A DNA stretch of 64,000 nucleotides, taken from Pseudaestuariivita atlantica. Its GTDB lineage: Bacteria; Pseudomonadota; Alphaproteobacteria; Rhodobacterales; Rhodobacteraceae. A program made the position numbers and the translations under genes. Below the pieces are notes generated by a model that did no database searches, was not told the origin of the DNA, and saw only the letters and a program-made list of their open reading frames with translations. This document shows positions 52,413-61,414 of the stretch, piece after piece; within the stretch, counting starts at the first letter, position 1, and each line of letters starts with the position of its first letter. The stretch lies in contig NZ_AQQZ01000008.1 of the NCBI RefSeq assembly GCF_001205715.1, positions 124,001 to 188,000 on the forward strand, in the 5' to 3' direction.

Positions 52413-53360
52413 TCAGCCGCGGTTGGGGATGACCTCGTATCCCGGCTCTTCCGGTTCGTCATCGACCATCTCGGGCGGGAAGCCCGGCGCGGTGACGGTG
52501 ACGCCCGCGCGTTCCTCGAGCCGCTTGATGATGTTGGGCGACAATTCCCGCGGGCCGTATTTCGCGATCCCGTCCTTGAAGATGTCGATCAGCAGCGGCG
52601 ACAGTTCCAGCGCGACGCCCGCCTTGTCGGCCACCTCCTGGAACAGCCCGATATCCTTCGCCACAAGGTCCATCGTAAACGAGATGTCGCGCGACCCGTT
52701 CAGGATCACCTGGCTTTCGGTTTCGTGCACGAAGGAGGTGCCGGACGAGATCTTGATCGCCTCGTAACTGGTGTTGAGGTCCATGCCCGCCGCCTTGCAG
52801 ACGGTCAGCGCCTCGGCGCAGCTGACAAGGTTCGCGGTGGCGAGGTAGTTGGTCACCACCTTCAGGACCGACGCGCTGCCCAGATCGCCGGTATGCAGCA
52901 CCCGCCGGCCCAGCGTCGTCAGAAGCGGCAGGATGCGGTCGAACGTCGCCCGGTCGCAGCCCGCGAAGATCGAGATGTTGCCGGTATCCGCCCGGTGGCA
53001 CCCGCCCGAAACCGGGCAATCGACCGCCGCGCCCCCCGCCGCGATCACCGCCTGACCAAGGCGCTTGACCTCGTCCGCATCGGTCGTCGACATCTCCATC
53101 CAGATCTTGCCGGGGCCGACATGGGGCAGCATCTGCGCCATCACCGCGTCGGAGGCGGCGGGCGACGGCAGGCAGGTGATGACCGCGTCGCAGGTCTGCA
53201 TCAGCGTTGCCGGATCGGTGCCGTCCCGCGCGCCTTTTGCCACGAAGGCCGCGACAAGACCCGCGTCCAGATCGTGCACGGCCACGTCCTGCCCGTTCCG
53301 CACAAGGCTGCCCGCCAGCTTGCCGCCGACATTGCCCAGCCCGATAAACCCGATTTTCAT
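52413..53360 (-). CDS. NAD(P)-dependent beta-hydroxyacid dehydrogenase (3-hydroxyisobutyrate dehydrogenase family)
   Basis: This 315-residue cytosolic oxidoreductase has the N-terminal Rossmann loop MKIGFIGLGNVGGKLAGSL (start at 53360 after GGGAGAG). DCPVSGGCHRADTGNISIFAGC is the family substrate motif, and SASVLKVVTNYLATAN carries the catalytic lysine. The C-terminal helical domain follows, with an acidic tail (DDEPEEPGYEV) beyond the usual end. Family members use 3-hydroxyisobutyrate, tartronate semialdehyde, 2-hydroxy-3-oxopropionate or similar. The exact substrate is open. Confidence 0.92.
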   Translation of the reverse strand: MKIGFIGLGNVGGKLAGSLVRNGQDVAVHDLDAGLVAAFVAKGARDGTDPATLMQTCDAVITCLPSPAASDAVMAQMLPHVGPGKIWMEMSTTDADEVKRLGQAVIAAGGAAVDCPVSGGCHRADTGNISIFAGCDRATFDRILPLLTTLGRRVLHTGDLGSASVLKVVTNYLATANLVSCAEALTVCKAAGMDLNTSYEAIKISSGTSFVHETESQVILNGSRDISFTMDLVAKDIGLFQEVADKAGVALELSPLLIDIFKDGIAKYGPRELSPNIIKRLEERAGVTVTAPGFPPEMVDDEPEEPGYEVIPNRG

Positions 53361-53442
53361 GGTGCTCTCCCTCACACGTGCAAGGGGACGCTGGCCCGGC
53401 GCCCGCGCGCCGGTCAAGCTTGTTTGCGACCTTGTGCCGCGT

Positions 53443-54636
53443 TCAGTCGACCGAGAAATCCGCTTGCCCCGCAACCGGGCGCGGCAAGCGGACCCAGATG
53501 GGCATGTGGTCGCTCAGGTCGTGTTCGAACCGCTCGTAATCGGGGGCGCCACCGGACGTGAACCCGGCCTCCCCGATCAGGCGCGCGAAATCGAACATGC
53601 CGTAATCGAACCCGTCCGCGCCATGCGTTCCCCGCGTCTCGTTGTGCCGCCCGCGCGGCAGGCGCGTATCCTCGCTGATCCACGCGATGTGGTCGAAGGT
53701 CTCGGTGCCGCGCGCATTGGTGAAAAAGGCCCCGTCGAGGAACGGGAAATTGACCTTGGCGCGCAGGTCCTTCTCGCGGTTGATCGAGGTCATGTATTCC
53801 GCGAACGCCGCGCGGCGCTTGTCCACGTTCGACTGGAAATCGAGGTTCAGGTCCGCCATCAGCAGGAAACTGATCCCGCCGGGCGTGACCGTCTTCTTGC
53901 TGTCGATCAGCAGCCATTCCAGCAGGGCAAAGAACTCCTGCTCGCGCTCGCGCTTGCTTTTGCCGGACACCAGATGCGCGTTCACGCAATAGAACCGGTA
54001 GGCCCCGTCGGGACCGGGGATCACGAATTCCACGAGGTGCGGCGTGCGGATGAACTGCACGAAGCGTTGCAGCTTGGCCCCGGCGATCCGCGTCTGCCCG
54101 GTCAGCCACGCCGTGATCTGCGCCATCAGCCCGTCTTCGCCCGCCTTCTCGATCTGCGCGCTCACGACCTTGCGCAAGGCCTCGTTGCTGTTGTCCATCA
54201 CCGCGCGCCGGTCGAACGACAGATCCGAGGCGAGGTTGCCCAGCTGCACCCGGTCCCCGCGATAAAGGTAGGCCGCGCGCTCCGACATGCCCTCGTATCC
54301 CGGCGCGCGGCCCGTGACGTCGCTGTAAAGGATGCGCCAGTCCTGCCCGCCCGCCGCCAGCGCGTCGCGCAGGGCGTAAAGGCTCGCCGTGTCGGTCTGC
54401 ACCTCCTGGATCGCCAAGAGGTCGCAGCGCTCGGCAAAGCGTTCGATCATGGCCGTGGCACCGGGGCTTTTCGCCGGGCTGCCGTCGTCCCGCGTGAGCC
54501 TGCCGAACTTGCGGATGTTCCACGAGGCCAGCACGACCGATCCGTCGCGCCGCTCGGGCAGGCCATATCCGGCCGGGTCGCCGTCAAGCTGCGTGGTGAT
54601 CTGCGCCCATTCGGCGTCGTCAAAGTCCTGGGCCAT
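53443..54636 (-). CDS. Endonuclease/exonuclease/phosphatase family protein
   Basis: This 397-residue predicted cytosolic DNase I-fold hydrolase has VLASWNIRKFG, CDLLAIQEVQTD with the metal-binding Glu, a VNAHLVSGKSKRE region, LLMADLNLDF (Asp and Asn), and a final LSDHMPIWVRL Asp-His pair. The spacing fits EEP proteins. The ATG at 54636 follows AAGGTG. Between the core motifs a helical segment (about 140-190, NEALRKVVSAQIEKAGEDG) is larger than in small EEP enzymes. The substrate is unknown. Confidence 0.88.
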   Translation of the reverse strand: MAQDFDDAEWAQITTQLDGDPAGYGLPERRDGSVVLASWNIRKFGRLTRDDGSPAKSPGATAMIERFAERCDLLAIQEVQTDTASLYALRDALAAGGQDWRILYSDVTGRAPGYEGMSERAAYLYRGDRVQLGNLASDLSFDRRAVMDNSNEALRKVVSAQIEKAGEDGLMAQITAWLTGQTRIAGAKLQRFVQFIRTPHLVEFVIPGPDGAYRFYCVNAHLVSGKSKREREQEFFALLEWLLIDSKKTVTPGGISFLLMADLNLDFQSNVDKRRAAFAEYMTSINREKDLRAKVNFPFLDGAFFTNARGTETFDHIAWISEDTRLPRGRHNETRGTHGADGFDYGMFDFARLIGEAGFTSGGAPDYERFEHDLSDHMPIWVRLPRPVAGQADFSVD

Positions 54637-54788
54637 GGGGCACCTTGAAATGAAATCCGTTGAATATCGCAACCATAGCACGAAACTCTGTGCATTTCTG
54701 CACAAAATCGGCGGGCAGCGGCACAGGACGCGGCATTGCTGTGCGCAGGTGCGCGGCTTATCTGTTGGGCAACGAAAGGAGGCACATC

Positions 54789-55700
54789 ATGTCCCTCAGA
54801 CCCACGATCGAGACCCGCCGCGCCATGCCGCACATGGAAGGCGCCGGCGTGCACCTGCACCGCGCCTTCGGCTTCCAGGATCCGTCCGAACTGGACCCGT
54901 TCCTGCTGTTCGACGATTTCCGCAACGAACGGCCCGAGGATTTCCTGAAAGGCTTCCCCTGGCACCCGCATCGCGGGATCGAGACGATCACCTACGTGCT
55001 GAACGGCACCGTCGAACACGGCGACAGCCTCGGCAATTCCGGCACGCTGGGCGCGGGCGACGTGCAATGGATGACCGCCGGATCGGGCATCCTCCACCAG
55101 GAGATGCCCAAGGGCAACGCCAAGGGCCAGATGCACGGCTTCCAGCTGTGGGCGAACCTGCCCGGCAGCCTCAAGATGACCGCGCCGCGCTACCAGGACG
55201 TGGAAGGCAAGGACATCCCCGAGATCATCGACGACGACGGCACCCGCGTGAAGGTGATCGTCGGCTCGTTCTGGGGCAAGACCGGCCCGGTCGACGGGAT
55301 CGCCGCCGATCCGCAATACCTCGACATTTTCGTGCCCGCGGGGGTGCGCAAGACGTTCCGGATCGACACCTACCGCCGCGCCTTCGCCTATATCTTCGAC
55401 GGGGCAGGCAAGTTCGCCGATGCGTCGGACCCGCAAGGCGTGCTGCTGGAAAAGGAAGTGGCGGGACAGGAGGTCAACATCCGCGACCTCAGCGGCAACC
55501 GCACGCTGGTGCGCTTCGGCACGGGTGACGAGGTGACGGTGCAGGCGGGGCCCGACGGCATCCGGTTCCTGCTGATCTCGGGCGCGCCGATCCAGGAGCC
55601 GGTGGCGTGGCACGGGCCGATCGTGATGAACACGCGGGCCGAACTGGAACAGGCGTTCCGCGACTTGCGCAACGGCACGTTCATCCAGCCCGCGCACTGA
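54789..55700 (+). CDS. Pirin family protein
   Basis: This is a 303-residue bicupin. The metal site of the first cupin is in WHPHRGIETITYVLNG (two His), continues to GTVEHGD and then QWMTAGSGILHQEMP, all strongly conserved in pirins. The second cupin begins near QYLDIFVPAGVRKTF. Bacterial pirins such as YhhW cleave quercetin or act as redox-sensing regulators; no such activity can be proved here. AAAGGAGG precedes the ATG. A palindromic repeat and a divergent TetR gene follow. Confidence 0.94.
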   Translation: MSLRPTIETRRAMPHMEGAGVHLHRAFGFQDPSELDPFLLFDDFRNERPEDFLKGFPWHPHRGIETITYVLNGTVEHGDSLGNSGTLGAGDVQWMTAGSGILHQEMPKGNAKGQMHGFQLWANLPGSLKMTAPRYQDVEGKDIPEIIDDDGTRVKVIVGSFWGKTGPVDGIAADPQYLDIFVPAGVRKTFRIDTYRRAFAYIFDGAGKFADASDPQGVLLEKEVAGQEVNIRDLSGNRTLVRFGTGDEVTVQAGPDGIRFLLISGAPIQEPVAWHGPIVMNTRAELEQAFRDLRNGTFIQPAH

Positions 55701-55710
55701 CCTTTCGGGG

Positions 55711-55783
55711 GGGGTCGGCTGGCGAGCAGCCGACCTACTTGGGGCGATGGGATGTAGGTCGGCTGCTCGCCAGCCGACTCCCT
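55711..55783. repeat. Large palindromic intergenic repeat, copy 2
   Basis: This is the second copy of the double palindrome seen at 20412-20482, with the shared core GGTCGGCTGGC.AGCAGCC followed by GACCTAC, then GTAGGTCGGCTG and a closing CAGCCGAC. Here the right half reads GTAGGTCGGCTGCTCGCC and pairs almost perfectly with the left. It separates the convergent pirin and TetR genes and may act as a bidirectional terminator. Confidence 0.85.
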
Positions 55784-56383
55784 TCATCCCCCCTCGGCGC
55801 CGCGCACCATGCGGCAGACGAGGGCGAGGTAGATCTCTTCCACCTCCGCCTGCGCCAGCCGCCCGCCTTCGCGGTACCACGTCGTGATCTCGGTCAGCAT
55901 CGCGATAATGGCCAGCGTCGTCAGCTTGGTGTCGCGCACGTCGAACACCGAGGTGCCGTTGCCCGAGCGCAGGATCGTTTCAAGGTGGGTTTCGTAATCG
56001 CGGCGCAGCGCCTCGATCACAGTGAAGTTCTCGGGCGACAGGTTCCGCAGCTCCATGTAGGCGATGAAGACGGCGTCGTGGCGCGGCAGGTGGAACCGGA
56101 TGTGGAACCGCACGAAATGGCGCAGCGCGGCGCAGGGATCGTCGGGCACGTCCTCGGCGGCATAGGTCGACAGCAGCTCGTCCATATGCGCGCGCATCAG
56201 CGCCACCAGCAGCGACTGCTTGTCGGGCGTGTAGTTGTAAAGCGCCCCCGCCTGCACGCCCACCTCGCCCGCGATCTGGCGCATCGACACGGCGGCATAG
56301 CCGTGGCGCGCGAAAAGCGCCTGCGCTGCCGCGTGAATGCGCGGACCGGTCACGTCCGAAAAGCTGCCTTGCGTACGGGCCAT
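55784..56383 (-). CDS. TetR family transcriptional regulator
   Basis: This 199-residue DNA-binding repressor has the helix-turn-helix near the N-terminus (ALFARHGYAAVSMRQIAGEV, then GVQAGALYNYTPDKQSLLVA). The C-terminal ligand domain begins with ALRHFVRFHIRFHLPRHD and resembles the TetR_C_33-type groups. Its 3' end directly abuts the palindromic repeat. The target genes are unknown; the small lipoprotein and hom lie divergent. Confidence 0.92.
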   Translation of the reverse strand: MARTQGSFSDVTGPRIHAAAQALFARHGYAAVSMRQIAGEVGVQAGALYNYTPDKQSLLVALMRAHMDELLSTYAAEDVPDDPCAALRHFVRFHIRFHLPRHDAVFIAYMELRNLSPENFTVIEALRRDYETHLETILRSGNGTSVFDVRDTKLTTLAIIAMLTEITTWYREGGRLAQAEVEEIYLALVCRMVRGAEGG

Positions 56384-56478
56384 GCACCGTTGGTATCTGA
56401 ACAGGTGTTCAAATCAAGCCCCGACTTGCACGGCGCGCGCCCTTCCGGCAAGACGGGGGCATCTGGAAAGGATGCCCG

Positions 56479-56766
56479 ATGCGTCGCGCCGCCCTGCGCA
56501 TGTTGCTGTTGCCCGCCGCCCTCGCGGCCTGTTCCCAGTTTCCCGAACTGGACGCGGCGGTCGATCCCGGCATCTATGACCGCGACTTCCCGGCGCTTCT
56601 GCCGATCGACACGTTGATCGCCTCGCCCGCGCGGCTGGTCACGCCCGACCTCGAAGGCCAGGTCCTGAGCCGCGTCGCGGCCCTGCGCGCGCGCGCGGCG
56701 CGGCTCGGCGGCCCGGTGGTCGACGCCGCGACCAAGCGGCGGATGGCGCGCGGCGTGCGCCCCTGA
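56479..56766 (+). CDS. Small predicted lipoprotein
   Basis: This 95-residue protein has a lipoprotein signal, MLLLPAALAACSQFPEL (lipobox LAAC, Cys18). The mature part is short and mostly helical (LEGQVLSRVAALRARAARL). AAAGGA is upstream of the ATG. It is not recognised as a family, and lies between tetR and hom. Confidence 0.7.
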   Translation: MRRAALRMLLLPAALAACSQFPELDAAVDPGIYDRDFPALLPIDTLIASPARLVTPDLEGQVLSRVAALRARAARLGGPVVDAATKRRMARGVRP

Positions 56767-56851
56767 CTCCGCCACCCGATTGCGCGGTTGCGCCACCCTG
56801 CCCCGCGGGATAGACCGCCCGGCATCCACTGCGCCTACCGGGAGACCAGAC

Positions 56852-58138
56852 ATGACCGAACCGTTGAGACTGGGCATTGCCGGTCTGGGCACCGTGGGCG
56901 TGGGCGTGGTGCGGATCCTGCGCCAGAAGGCCGCCCTGATCACCGAACGGACGGGCCGCGAGATCGCGATCAGCGCCGTGTCGGCCCGGTCGCGCGGCAA
57001 GGATCGCGGCGTGTCGATTGCCGATTACGCGTGGGAGGACGATCCCGTCGCGCTTGCCACGCGCGACGATGTCGATGTCTTCGTCGAGTTGATGGGGGGC
57101 GAGGACGGCCCGGCCAAGGCCGCGACCGAAGCCGCGCTCGCCGCGGGCAAGGACGTGGTTACCGCCAACAAGGCGCTGCTGGCCCATCACGGCCAGCCGC
57201 TCGCCGAAGTCGCCGAGGCCGCGGGCGCCGTGTTGCGGTTCGAAGCCGCCGTCGCGGGCGGCATCCCCGTCATCAAGGCCCTGACCGAAGGGCTGGCGGG
57301 CAACGACATCACCCGCGTGATGGGCGTGATGAACGGCACCTGCAACTACATCCTGACGCGGATGGAGGATGCGGGCCTCACCTATGACGAGGCCTTCGCC
57401 GAGGCCGACGGGCTGGGCTACCTCGAAGCCGATCCCAACCTCGACGTGGGCGGGATCGACGCGGGCCACAAGCTCGCGCTGCTGGCCGCCATCGCCTACG
57501 GCACGCGCGTGGCCTTCGACGCGGTCGAATTGCAGGGCATCGGCTCGGTCACGATCGAGGACATCCGCGCCGCCGCCGACATGGGCTACAAGATCAAGCT
57601 GCTGGGCGTCTGCCAGATGACGGGCCGGGGGCTGGAACAGCGCATGACGCCCTGCCTTGTCCCCGCCGCCTCTCCGCTCGGCCAGCTGACCGGCGGCACG
57701 AACATGGTGGTGATCGAAGGCGACCACGTGGGCCAGATCGTGCTGCGCGGTGCGGGCGCGGGCGAAGGGCCGACCGCCTCGGCCGTGCTGTCGGACATCG
57801 TCGACATCGCCCGCGGCACCCGCCTGCCCACCTTCGGCAAGCCCGCCGCCGCGCTGACGCAGGCGACACCCGCCAAATCCGTCGCCCCCGCGCCGTTCTA
57901 CGTGCGCCTTGCGCTGCACGACAAACCCGGCGCGCTCGCCAAGGTCGCCACCGCGCTCGGAGAGGCGGGCGTGTCCATCGACCGGATGCGCCAGTACGGC
58001 CACGAGGACCCGGTCGCCCCCGTCCTGATCGTCACGCACAAAGCCGCGCCCGACGCGCTCGAAAAGGCTCTGTCGGCCATGGCAGCGCTCGACGTGGTGG
58101 ACGGGATGCCCGTCGCGCTCAGGATCGAAACGGTCTGA
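56852..58138 (+). CDS. hom: Homoserine dehydrogenase
   Basis: This 428-residue enzyme reduces aspartate semialdehyde to homoserine, the branch point to threonine, isoleucine and methionine. The NAD(P) fold is GIAGLGTVGVGVVRIL, and VTANKALLAHHG carries the catalytic lysine. The homoserine-dehydrogenase signature appears in GVMNGTCNYILTRM and EAFAEADGLGYLEADPN. The C-terminal ACT domain (about 350-428, with KPGALAKVATALGEAGVSI) suggests feedback control by threonine. GGGAGA precedes the start. The asd and thrB genes are not in the window. Confidence 0.96.
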   Translation: MTEPLRLGIAGLGTVGVGVVRILRQKAALITERTGREIAISAVSARSRGKDRGVSIADYAWEDDPVALATRDDVDVFVELMGGEDGPAKAATEAALAAGKDVVTANKALLAHHGQPLAEVAEAAGAVLRFEAAVAGGIPVIKALTEGLAGNDITRVMGVMNGTCNYILTRMEDAGLTYDEAFAEADGLGYLEADPNLDVGGIDAGHKLALLAAIAYGTRVAFDAVELQGIGSVTIEDIRAAADMGYKIKLLGVCQMTGRGLEQRMTPCLVPAASPLGQLTGGTNMVVIEGDHVGQIVLRGAGAGEGPTASAVLSDIVDIARGTRLPTFGKPAAALTQATPAKSVAPAPFYVRLALHDKPGALAKVATALGEAGVSIDRMRQYGHEDPVAPVLIVTHKAAPDALEKALSAMAALDVVDGMPVALRIETV

Positions 58139-58169
58139 AAACCGGCACCCGGCGGCATCGCGCCACGGT

Positions 58170-58179
58170 TTAGCGCTAA
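58170..58179. promoter_or_regulatory. LacI-type palindrome upstream of glpX
   Basis: TTAGCGCTAA is a perfect 10-bp palindrome, extended to about GTTTAGCGCTAACC. It is 92 bp before the glpX start and 32 bp past the hom stop. LacI-family operators have such CG-centred symmetry. In Rhodobacter, the LacI regulator CceR controls central carbon and gluconeogenic genes. Assignment to a particular regulator is inference. Confidence 0.45.
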
Positions 58180-58270
58180 CCCCACGGGTGAGGCGCCGGC
58201 CCGCCTTGAACGCGGGTATCCGGGCCGATACACCGCTTGCACGGCGCCCGTTTCGACAAAGGACCATCCG

Positions 58271-59233
58271 ATGCCCACCAAGACCGATTTCAACGACCGC
58301 ATGTTGTCCCTGGGCCTCGCCCGCGTCGCGGAACAGGCGGCCATCGCCTCGGCCCAGTGGATCGGGCGCGGAGACGAGAAGGCCGCCGACCAGGCCGCCG
58401 TGAACGCCATGCGGGACGAGCTGAACAAGCTCGACATCACCGGCGTCGTGGTCATCGGCGAAGGCGAACGCGACGAGGCTCCGATGCTGTTCATCGGCGA
58501 AGAGGTCGGATCGGGCACCGGCCCCGGCGTCGACATCGCGCTCGACCCGCTGGAAGGCACCACGCTGACCGCCAAGGACATGCCGAACGCGCTGACCGTG
58601 ATCGCCATGGGCCCGCGCGGATCGATGCTGCACGCGCCCGACGTCTACATGGAAAAGCTGGCCATCGGCCCCGGCTTCAAGACCGGCGTGGTGACGCTGA
58701 CCATGTCGCCCTCCGAACGCGTCTCGGCCCTGGCGGCGGCCAAGGGATGTTCGACCAACGACATCACCGTCTGCGTGCTGGAACGCCCCCGCCACGAGGA
58801 CATGATCGAGGAATTGCGCGGCACCGGCTGCGCCATCCGCCTGATCACCGACGGTGACGTGGCCGGCGTCATGCACTGCGCCGAACCCGACCAGACCGGC
58901 ATCGACATGTACATGGGATCGGGCGGCGCCCCCGAAGGCGTGCTGGCCGCCGCCGCGCTGAAATGCATGGGCGGGCAGTTCTTCGGCAAGCTTCTCTTCC
59001 GCAACGACGACGAACGCGGCCGCGCCCAGAAAGCCGGCATCACCAATTTCGACCGCGTCTATACCCGCGACGACCTGGTGACGCAGGACGTGATCTTCGC
59101 CGCAACCGGCGTGACCTCGGGCTCGCTCCTGCCGGGGATCAAGCGCGAGGTCGGGCACCTCACGACCGAGACGATCCTGATGCGGTCCAAGACCGGATCG
59201 GTCCGCCGCATGGTCTATCGCAACCCGACCTGA
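58271..59233 (+). CDS. glpX: Class II fructose-1,6-bisphosphatase
   Basis: This 320-residue enzyme hydrolyses fructose-1,6-bisphosphate in gluconeogenesis. Metal-binding and family motifs are VVIGEGERDEAPMLFIGEEVG, VDIALDPLEGTTLTAK, and YMGSGGAPEGVLAAAALKCMGG. It starts at 58271 after AAAGGA. It is separated from hom by 132 bp containing a probable operator, so it may have its own promoter. Confidence 0.96.
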   Translation: MPTKTDFNDRMLSLGLARVAEQAAIASAQWIGRGDEKAADQAAVNAMRDELNKLDITGVVVIGEGERDEAPMLFIGEEVGSGTGPGVDIALDPLEGTTLTAKDMPNALTVIAMGPRGSMLHAPDVYMEKLAIGPGFKTGVVTLTMSPSERVSALAAAKGCSTNDITVCVLERPRHEDMIEELRGTGCAIRLITDGDVAGVMHCAEPDQTGIDMYMGSGGAPEGVLAAAALKCMGGQFFGKLLFRNDDERGRAQKAGITNFDRVYTRDDLVTQDVIFAATGVTSGSLLPGIKREVGHLTTETILMRSKTGSVRRMVYRNPT

Positions 59234-59313
59234 CGCCCCCGCCGCACAGAAAGCTGTGCACAACTTGTGGTGGGCGCTTGGCGGTACGGCCCAACATCCT
59301 GTAGGCTTGAGGG

Positions 59314-61083
59314 ATGAACAAGGCCATGCCGCATCCACCCGCCTTCCTCGGGATCGAAACCTCGCTGACCGGGCGCCGCTGGGTCGGCCCCGGCGTCGCG
59401 GTCGAACGCGCGGCGGCGGCGCTGGCGCAAACCGCGCGGCTCTCCCCGGCCCTGTCGCTTGTGCTCGCGCGGCTGGGGGTCGCGCCCGACGCGGCGGCTT
59501 CCTACCTCGATCCGAAACTGCGCGACCTGATGCCCGACCCGCGCGACCTGCGCGACATGGGACAGGCGGGCGCGCGCATGGTGGCCGCCGTCACCGCGCG
59601 CGAGCGCATCGCGATCTTCGCCGATTACGACGTGGATGGCGGCACCTCCGCCGCGCTGCTGGTCACGTGGTTGCGCCATTTCGGGCTGACGGCGACGCTT
59701 TATGTCCCCGACCGGATCGACGAGGGCTATGGCCCCAACGTCCCCGCGATGGAGGCGCTGGCGGCAGAGCATGACCTGATCATCTGCGTCGATTGCGGCA
59801 CGCTCAGCCATGACGCGCTGGCGGCGGCAAAGGGCGCGGACGTTATCGTGCTCGACCACCACCTCGGCGGGGAGACGCTGCCCCCCGCACTTGCCGTGGT
59901 GAACCCCAACCGGCAGGACGAAACCGGCGACCTCGCGCATCTCTGCGCGGCGGGCGTCGTCTTTCTGGCGTTGGTCGAATGCGGACGGCAATTGCGCGCG
60001 GCGGGCAATGCGGGCCCCGACCTGATGGCGATGCTCGACCTCGTGGCGCTGGGAACGGTCGCGGATGTCGCGCCTCTGATCGGCGTGAACCGCGCCTTCG
60101 TGCGGCAGGGGCTGAAGATCATGGCGCGGCGGGAACGGCCCGGCCTCGTGGCGCTGGCCGATGCCGCCCGGCTCGATTGCGCGCCCGCCGCCTACCACCT
60201 CGGCTACGTGCTTGGCCCGCGCGTGAACGCGGGCGGGCGCGTGGGCCGGGCGGACCTTGGCGCGCGGCTCCTGTCCACCACCGACCCGGCCGAGGCCGCG
60301 GCACTGGCCGACCGGCTGGAAGAGGTGAACACCGAACGCCGCGAGATCGAGGCGCGCGTGCGCGACGCCGCACTGGCGCAGGCCGAAGAGCGCGGCATGG
60401 ATGGCCCGCTGGTCTGGGCGGCGGGCGATGGCTGGCATCCCGGCGTGGTGGGGATCGTGGCCTCGCGCCTCAAGGAACACGCCAACCGCCCCGCCATCGT
60501 GATCGGCTTCGACGGGGACGCGGGCAAGGGCTCGGGCCGGTCGGTCGCGGGCGTGGACCTTGGCGCCGCGATCCAGCGGCTGGCCCGCGAGGGCCTGATC
60601 GAGAAGGGCGGCGGGCACAAGATGGCGGCGGGCCTGTCGCTGTCCCGCGCGCAACTGCCTGCCGCGATGGAACGCCTGTCCGAACTGCTGGCAGCACAGG
60701 GCGCCGACCGGCTTGGCCCGCGCGACCTCGTGCTGGACGGCACGCTGATGCCCAATGCGGCCACGGTGGACCTCGTCAAGGACCTCGACCGCGCGGGGCC
60801 ATACGGGGCCGGCGCGCCCGCGCCCCGCTTTGCCCTGCCCGATTGCCGCGTCCTGCACGCGCGCGAAGTAGGCTCCGGGCACCTGAAACTGTCCCTCGGC
60901 GACGGGCTGGGCGCGCGGATCGACGCGATCGCCTTCGGCGCGTTCGACGGCCCGATGGGCGCGGCGCTGTCGGGTCACGGCGGGGCGCGGTTCCACGTCG
61001 CCGGGCGGCTGGAGATCAACACCTGGCAAGGCCGCCAAAGCCCGCAACTGGCCCTTCTGGACGCCGCCCCGGCCAGCCCTTGA
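59314..61083 (+). CDS. recJ: Single-stranded-DNA-specific exonuclease RecJ
   Basis: This 589-residue 5'-3' exonuclease takes part in RecF-type recombination and mismatch repair. DHH-family metal motifs are IFADYDVDGGTSAALL, IICVDCGTLSHDAL and VIVLDHHLGGE; the DHHA1 domain has EKGGGHKMAAGLSL. The C-terminal OB-fold domain (about 470-580) includes LKLSLGDGLGARIDAIAF and FHVAGRLEINTWQG. Immediately downstream lies the tRNA-Glu gene. Length and motif spacing are normal. Confidence 0.97.
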   Translation: MNKAMPHPPAFLGIETSLTGRRWVGPGVAVERAAAALAQTARLSPALSLVLARLGVAPDAAASYLDPKLRDLMPDPRDLRDMGQAGARMVAAVTARERIAIFADYDVDGGTSAALLVTWLRHFGLTATLYVPDRIDEGYGPNVPAMEALAAEHDLIICVDCGTLSHDALAAAKGADVIVLDHHLGGETLPPALAVVNPNRQDETGDLAHLCAAGVVFLALVECGRQLRAAGNAGPDLMAMLDLVALGTVADVAPLIGVNRAFVRQGLKIMARRERPGLVALADAARLDCAPAAYHLGYVLGPRVNAGGRVGRADLGARLLSTTDPAEAAALADRLEEVNTERREIEARVRDAALAQAEERGMDGPLVWAAGDGWHPGVVGIVASRLKEHANRPAIVIGFDGDAGKGSGRSVAGVDLGAAIQRLAREGLIEKGGGHKMAAGLSLSRAQLPAAMERLSELLAAQGADRLGPRDLVLDGTLMPNAATVDLVKDLDRAGPYGAGAPAPRFALPDCRVLHAREVGSGHLKLSLGDGLGARIDAIAFGAFDGPMGAALSGHGGARFHVAGRLEINTWQGRQSPQLALLDAAPASP

Positions 61084-61156
61084 TCGCCGCGCACCGCGGC
61101 ACATTTTCCACTTGCAGAGCGCGGGCGGTTTGCCTAAACCCGCCCCACCACAGCGT

Positions 61157-61231
61157 GGCCCGTTCGTCTATCGGTTAGGACGCCAGGTTTTCAACCTGGA
61201 AAGAGGGGTTCGATTCCCCTACGGGCTGCCA
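61157..61231 (+). tRNA. tRNA-Glu (anticodon TTC)
   Basis: This 75-nt tRNA includes an encoded CCA. The acceptor stem is GGCCCGT with ACGGGCT (G1-U72 wobble), the anticodon arm is CCAGG-TTTTCAA-CCTGG with anticodon TTC, and the T arm is AGGGG-TTCGATT-CCCCT. Its 3' end is part of a 28-bp repeat also found 1.4 kb away, showing that it is an integration site. Confidence 0.97.
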
Positions 61232-61239
61232 CTTCTTCC
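61212..61239. repeat. attL-like direct repeat within tRNA-Glu
   Basis: This 28-bp direct repeat spans the T arm and acceptor end of tRNA-Glu plus 8 bp beyond the CCA. The sequence begins GATTCCCC and ends CTTCTTCC. The tRNA gene stays intact at this end, as is usual for islands using tRNA 3' ends. The match to 62610-62637 is perfect and ends in a mismatch on both sides. Confidence 0.9.
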
Positions 61240-61414
61240 TGCAAGGCAATGAAAATAAATAGTTAAATGGCGCTCCACGTAAGCGTTTCACCTCATTTTA
61301 AACACAATGGCGCAGAGAGGCATAGCAACGATTACCTCATTATAGCCGGTAGGCTACTTGGAAGGTTTGCGCCCATCCCCTATATCACCAGTCCGCGAAC
61401 AACCGGAGGATGAT

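Noticed and set aside
56639-59338. Long open frame (899 codons) opposite hom and glpX
   Set aside because: It is a complementary-strand shadow of two confident enzymes, with repetitive H/D/G composition.
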